DNA of 64,000 nt from Hoeflea phototrophica DFL-43. Its GTDB lineage: Bacteria > Pseudomonadota > Alphaproteobacteria > Rhizobiales > Rhizobiaceae. Shown in pieces: positions 63,172-64,000 of the stretch. The stretch lies in the NCBI RefSeq assembly GCF_000154705.2, contig NZ_CM002917.1, forward strand, positions 3,607,853 to 3,671,852. Direction: 5' to 3'. A program made the translations under genes and the position numbers. Under the pieces are notes generated by a model. The model was not told the origin of the DNA and did not search any database. It saw only the letters and a program-made list of their open reading frames with translations. Numbering within the stretch: the first letter of the stretch is position 1; every line of letters starts with the position of its first letter.

Positions 63172-64000
63172 CGCAGACATTCCTGTCGATCGGCGAATGC
63201 ATGGTCGAGATGGCCCCAAAGGGCACCGGTGACTATCAGCTTGGATTTGCCGGCGACACGCTCAACACCGCCTGGTACGCAAAGCACGCTCTTGGGCCCG
63301 GTTGGGACGTTGCCTATTTCACGGCTGTTGGACAGGACGCGCTCTCGGAACGCATGTGCAGCTTCATGGATACGGCAGGTATCCGCACCAACCACATCCG
63401 CAAGCTCCCGGATCGCACGGTAGGGCTCTATCTAATAGAACTCAGCAACGGCGAGCGCAGCTTCGCCTATTGGCGGTCGGACTCCGCAGCGCGACAACTG
63501 GCCGCCGACCGTGCCGCCCTGGCGAAAGCTCTCGGGTCGGCGCAGGTGATATTTTTTTCAGGAATCACCATAGCGATCCTGTCACCCGCACACCGCCTGA
63601 CGCTGCTTGGGAGTCTGTCACAGGCACGCCAAAACGGTGCGACCATTGTCTTCGATCCGAACCTCAGACCGCGGCTTTGGAACACCCCCGAAACTATGCG
63701 CGATGCGGTGATCGCCGCAGCCAAGGTCAGCGACATCGTCATGCCTTCCTTTGACGACGATGCTCTGGCGTTCGGCGACAAGACGCTCGAGGCAACCGCA
63801 CAGCGCTATGCCGATGCCGGCGTTCCCCTTGTCGTCGTCAAGAACGGTGCCGGCCCAATGATCGCGTTGGACAAGGGCAAGATCGAACATTTCACCCCTG
63901 CCCCGGTGAGTGAGATCGTTGACACCACGGCCGCCGGCGACAGCTTCAACGCTGGCTTTCTGGCAAGCTATCTCGACAGCAAAGATCTCCCCCGGGCTCT
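63168..64000 (+). CDS. kdgK: 2-dehydro-3-deoxygluconokinase (KdgK), partial at right edge
   Basis: 277 codons are visible before the window ends; the full protein is probably about 300 residues. The PfkB fold begins SIGECMVEMAPKG, has the substrate segment FAGDTLNTAWYAK near 27-39, FDPNLRPRLW near 164, and the catalytic DTTAAGDSFNAGF near 251-263 with Asp257 as base. KdgK phosphorylates KDG to KDPG, which is split to pyruvate and glyceraldehyde-3-phosphate. ATG 63168 overlaps the GntR stop (ATGA). It joins the products of the kdu and uxu branches. Confidence 0.92.
   Translation, partial: MTQTFLSIGECMVEMAPKGTGDYQLGFAGDTLNTAWYAKHALGPGWDVAYFTAVGQDALSERMCSFMDTAGIRTNHIRKLPDRTVGLYLIELSNGERSFAYWRSDSAARQLAADRAALAKALGSAQVIFFSGITIAILSPAHRLTLLGSLSQARQNGATIVFDPNLRPRLWNTPETMRDAVIAAAKVSDIVMPSFDDDALAFGDKTLEATAQRYADAGVPLVVVKNGAGPMIALDKGKIEHFTPAPVSEIVDTTAAGDSFNAGFLASYLDSKDLPRA

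Noticed and set aside
1..64000. tRNA, rRNA, CRISPR arrays, phage or integrase genes
   Set aside because: Nothing resembling these was seen in the gaps on either strand; small RNAs cannot be excluded by eye.

Overview
The window is GC-rich chromosomal DNA of an alphaproteobacterium. A clear RirA iron regulator (three cysteines at 91, 99 and 105), paired ABC/TRAP catabolic operons and many GTG/TTG starts point to the Hyphomicrobiales; a Hoeflea-like or related marine or soil genus is my guess, not something proven here. Coding density is high. No gap between genes exceeds 300 bases. I see no rRNA, tRNA, CRISPR array, prophage or complete insertion sequence.

Region 1 (1-9.5 kb) handles nucleobases. 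It has the end of an N-carbamoyl-amino-acid (ureidopropionase-type) hydrolase, a class II aldolase, a dihydropyrimidinase, an NMT1-type ABC uptake system (ATPase, two permeases, binding protein) with an acetyltransferase gene embedded in it, and adenine deaminase. A DUF559 nuclease-like gene framed by 38-bp perfect inverted repeats sits between the aldolase and the dihydropyrimidinase.

Region 2 (9.5-22.5 kb) is mixed housekeeping: alpha-glucosidase, rirA with a possible Irr box, a class C beta-lactamase-like hydrolase, the Mrp Fe-S carrier, an AbrB-type membrane protein, a frameshifted phytase-like secreted protein behind a probable Pho box, a GGDEF-EAL protein, a family 4 glycosyltransferase and a site-2 protease.

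Region 3 (22.6-33.6 kb) is a probable methylated-amine (betaine-type) operon read on the minus strand. It holds two DMGDH-like flavoenzymes with GcvT domains, an MDR dehydrogenase, an MttB-family methyltransferase, an aldehyde dehydrogenase and a 3-hydroxyisobutyrate-dehydrogenase-like enzyme, with a divergent LysR regulator.

Region 4 (34.3-45 kb) holds an enolase-superfamily enzyme, a MocR-type regulator, a PotFGHI-like ABC importer, a GMC oxidoreductase remnant, a PuuB-like amine oxidase, a tartrate/D-malate dehydrogenase and a LysR regulator. A shared ATTGGA-N12-TCCA(A/T)T operator links the enolase-type gene, the MocR gene and the importer.

Region 5 (45-54.7 kb) has a DctB/DctD-like two-component pair (with an altered GAFTGA loop) followed by a TAXI-TRAP transporter. 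After it come an AGCS amino-acid symporter and a universal stress protein, divergent from an Lrp-family regulator.

Region 6 (54.7-64 kb) is a uronate locus: TRAP importer, uxaC, kdgF-like cupin, kduI, kduD and uxuB on the minus strand, with a GntR regulator and kdgK divergent. Saturated and unsaturated uronates would converge on 2-keto-3-deoxygluconate, which KdgK phosphorylates.
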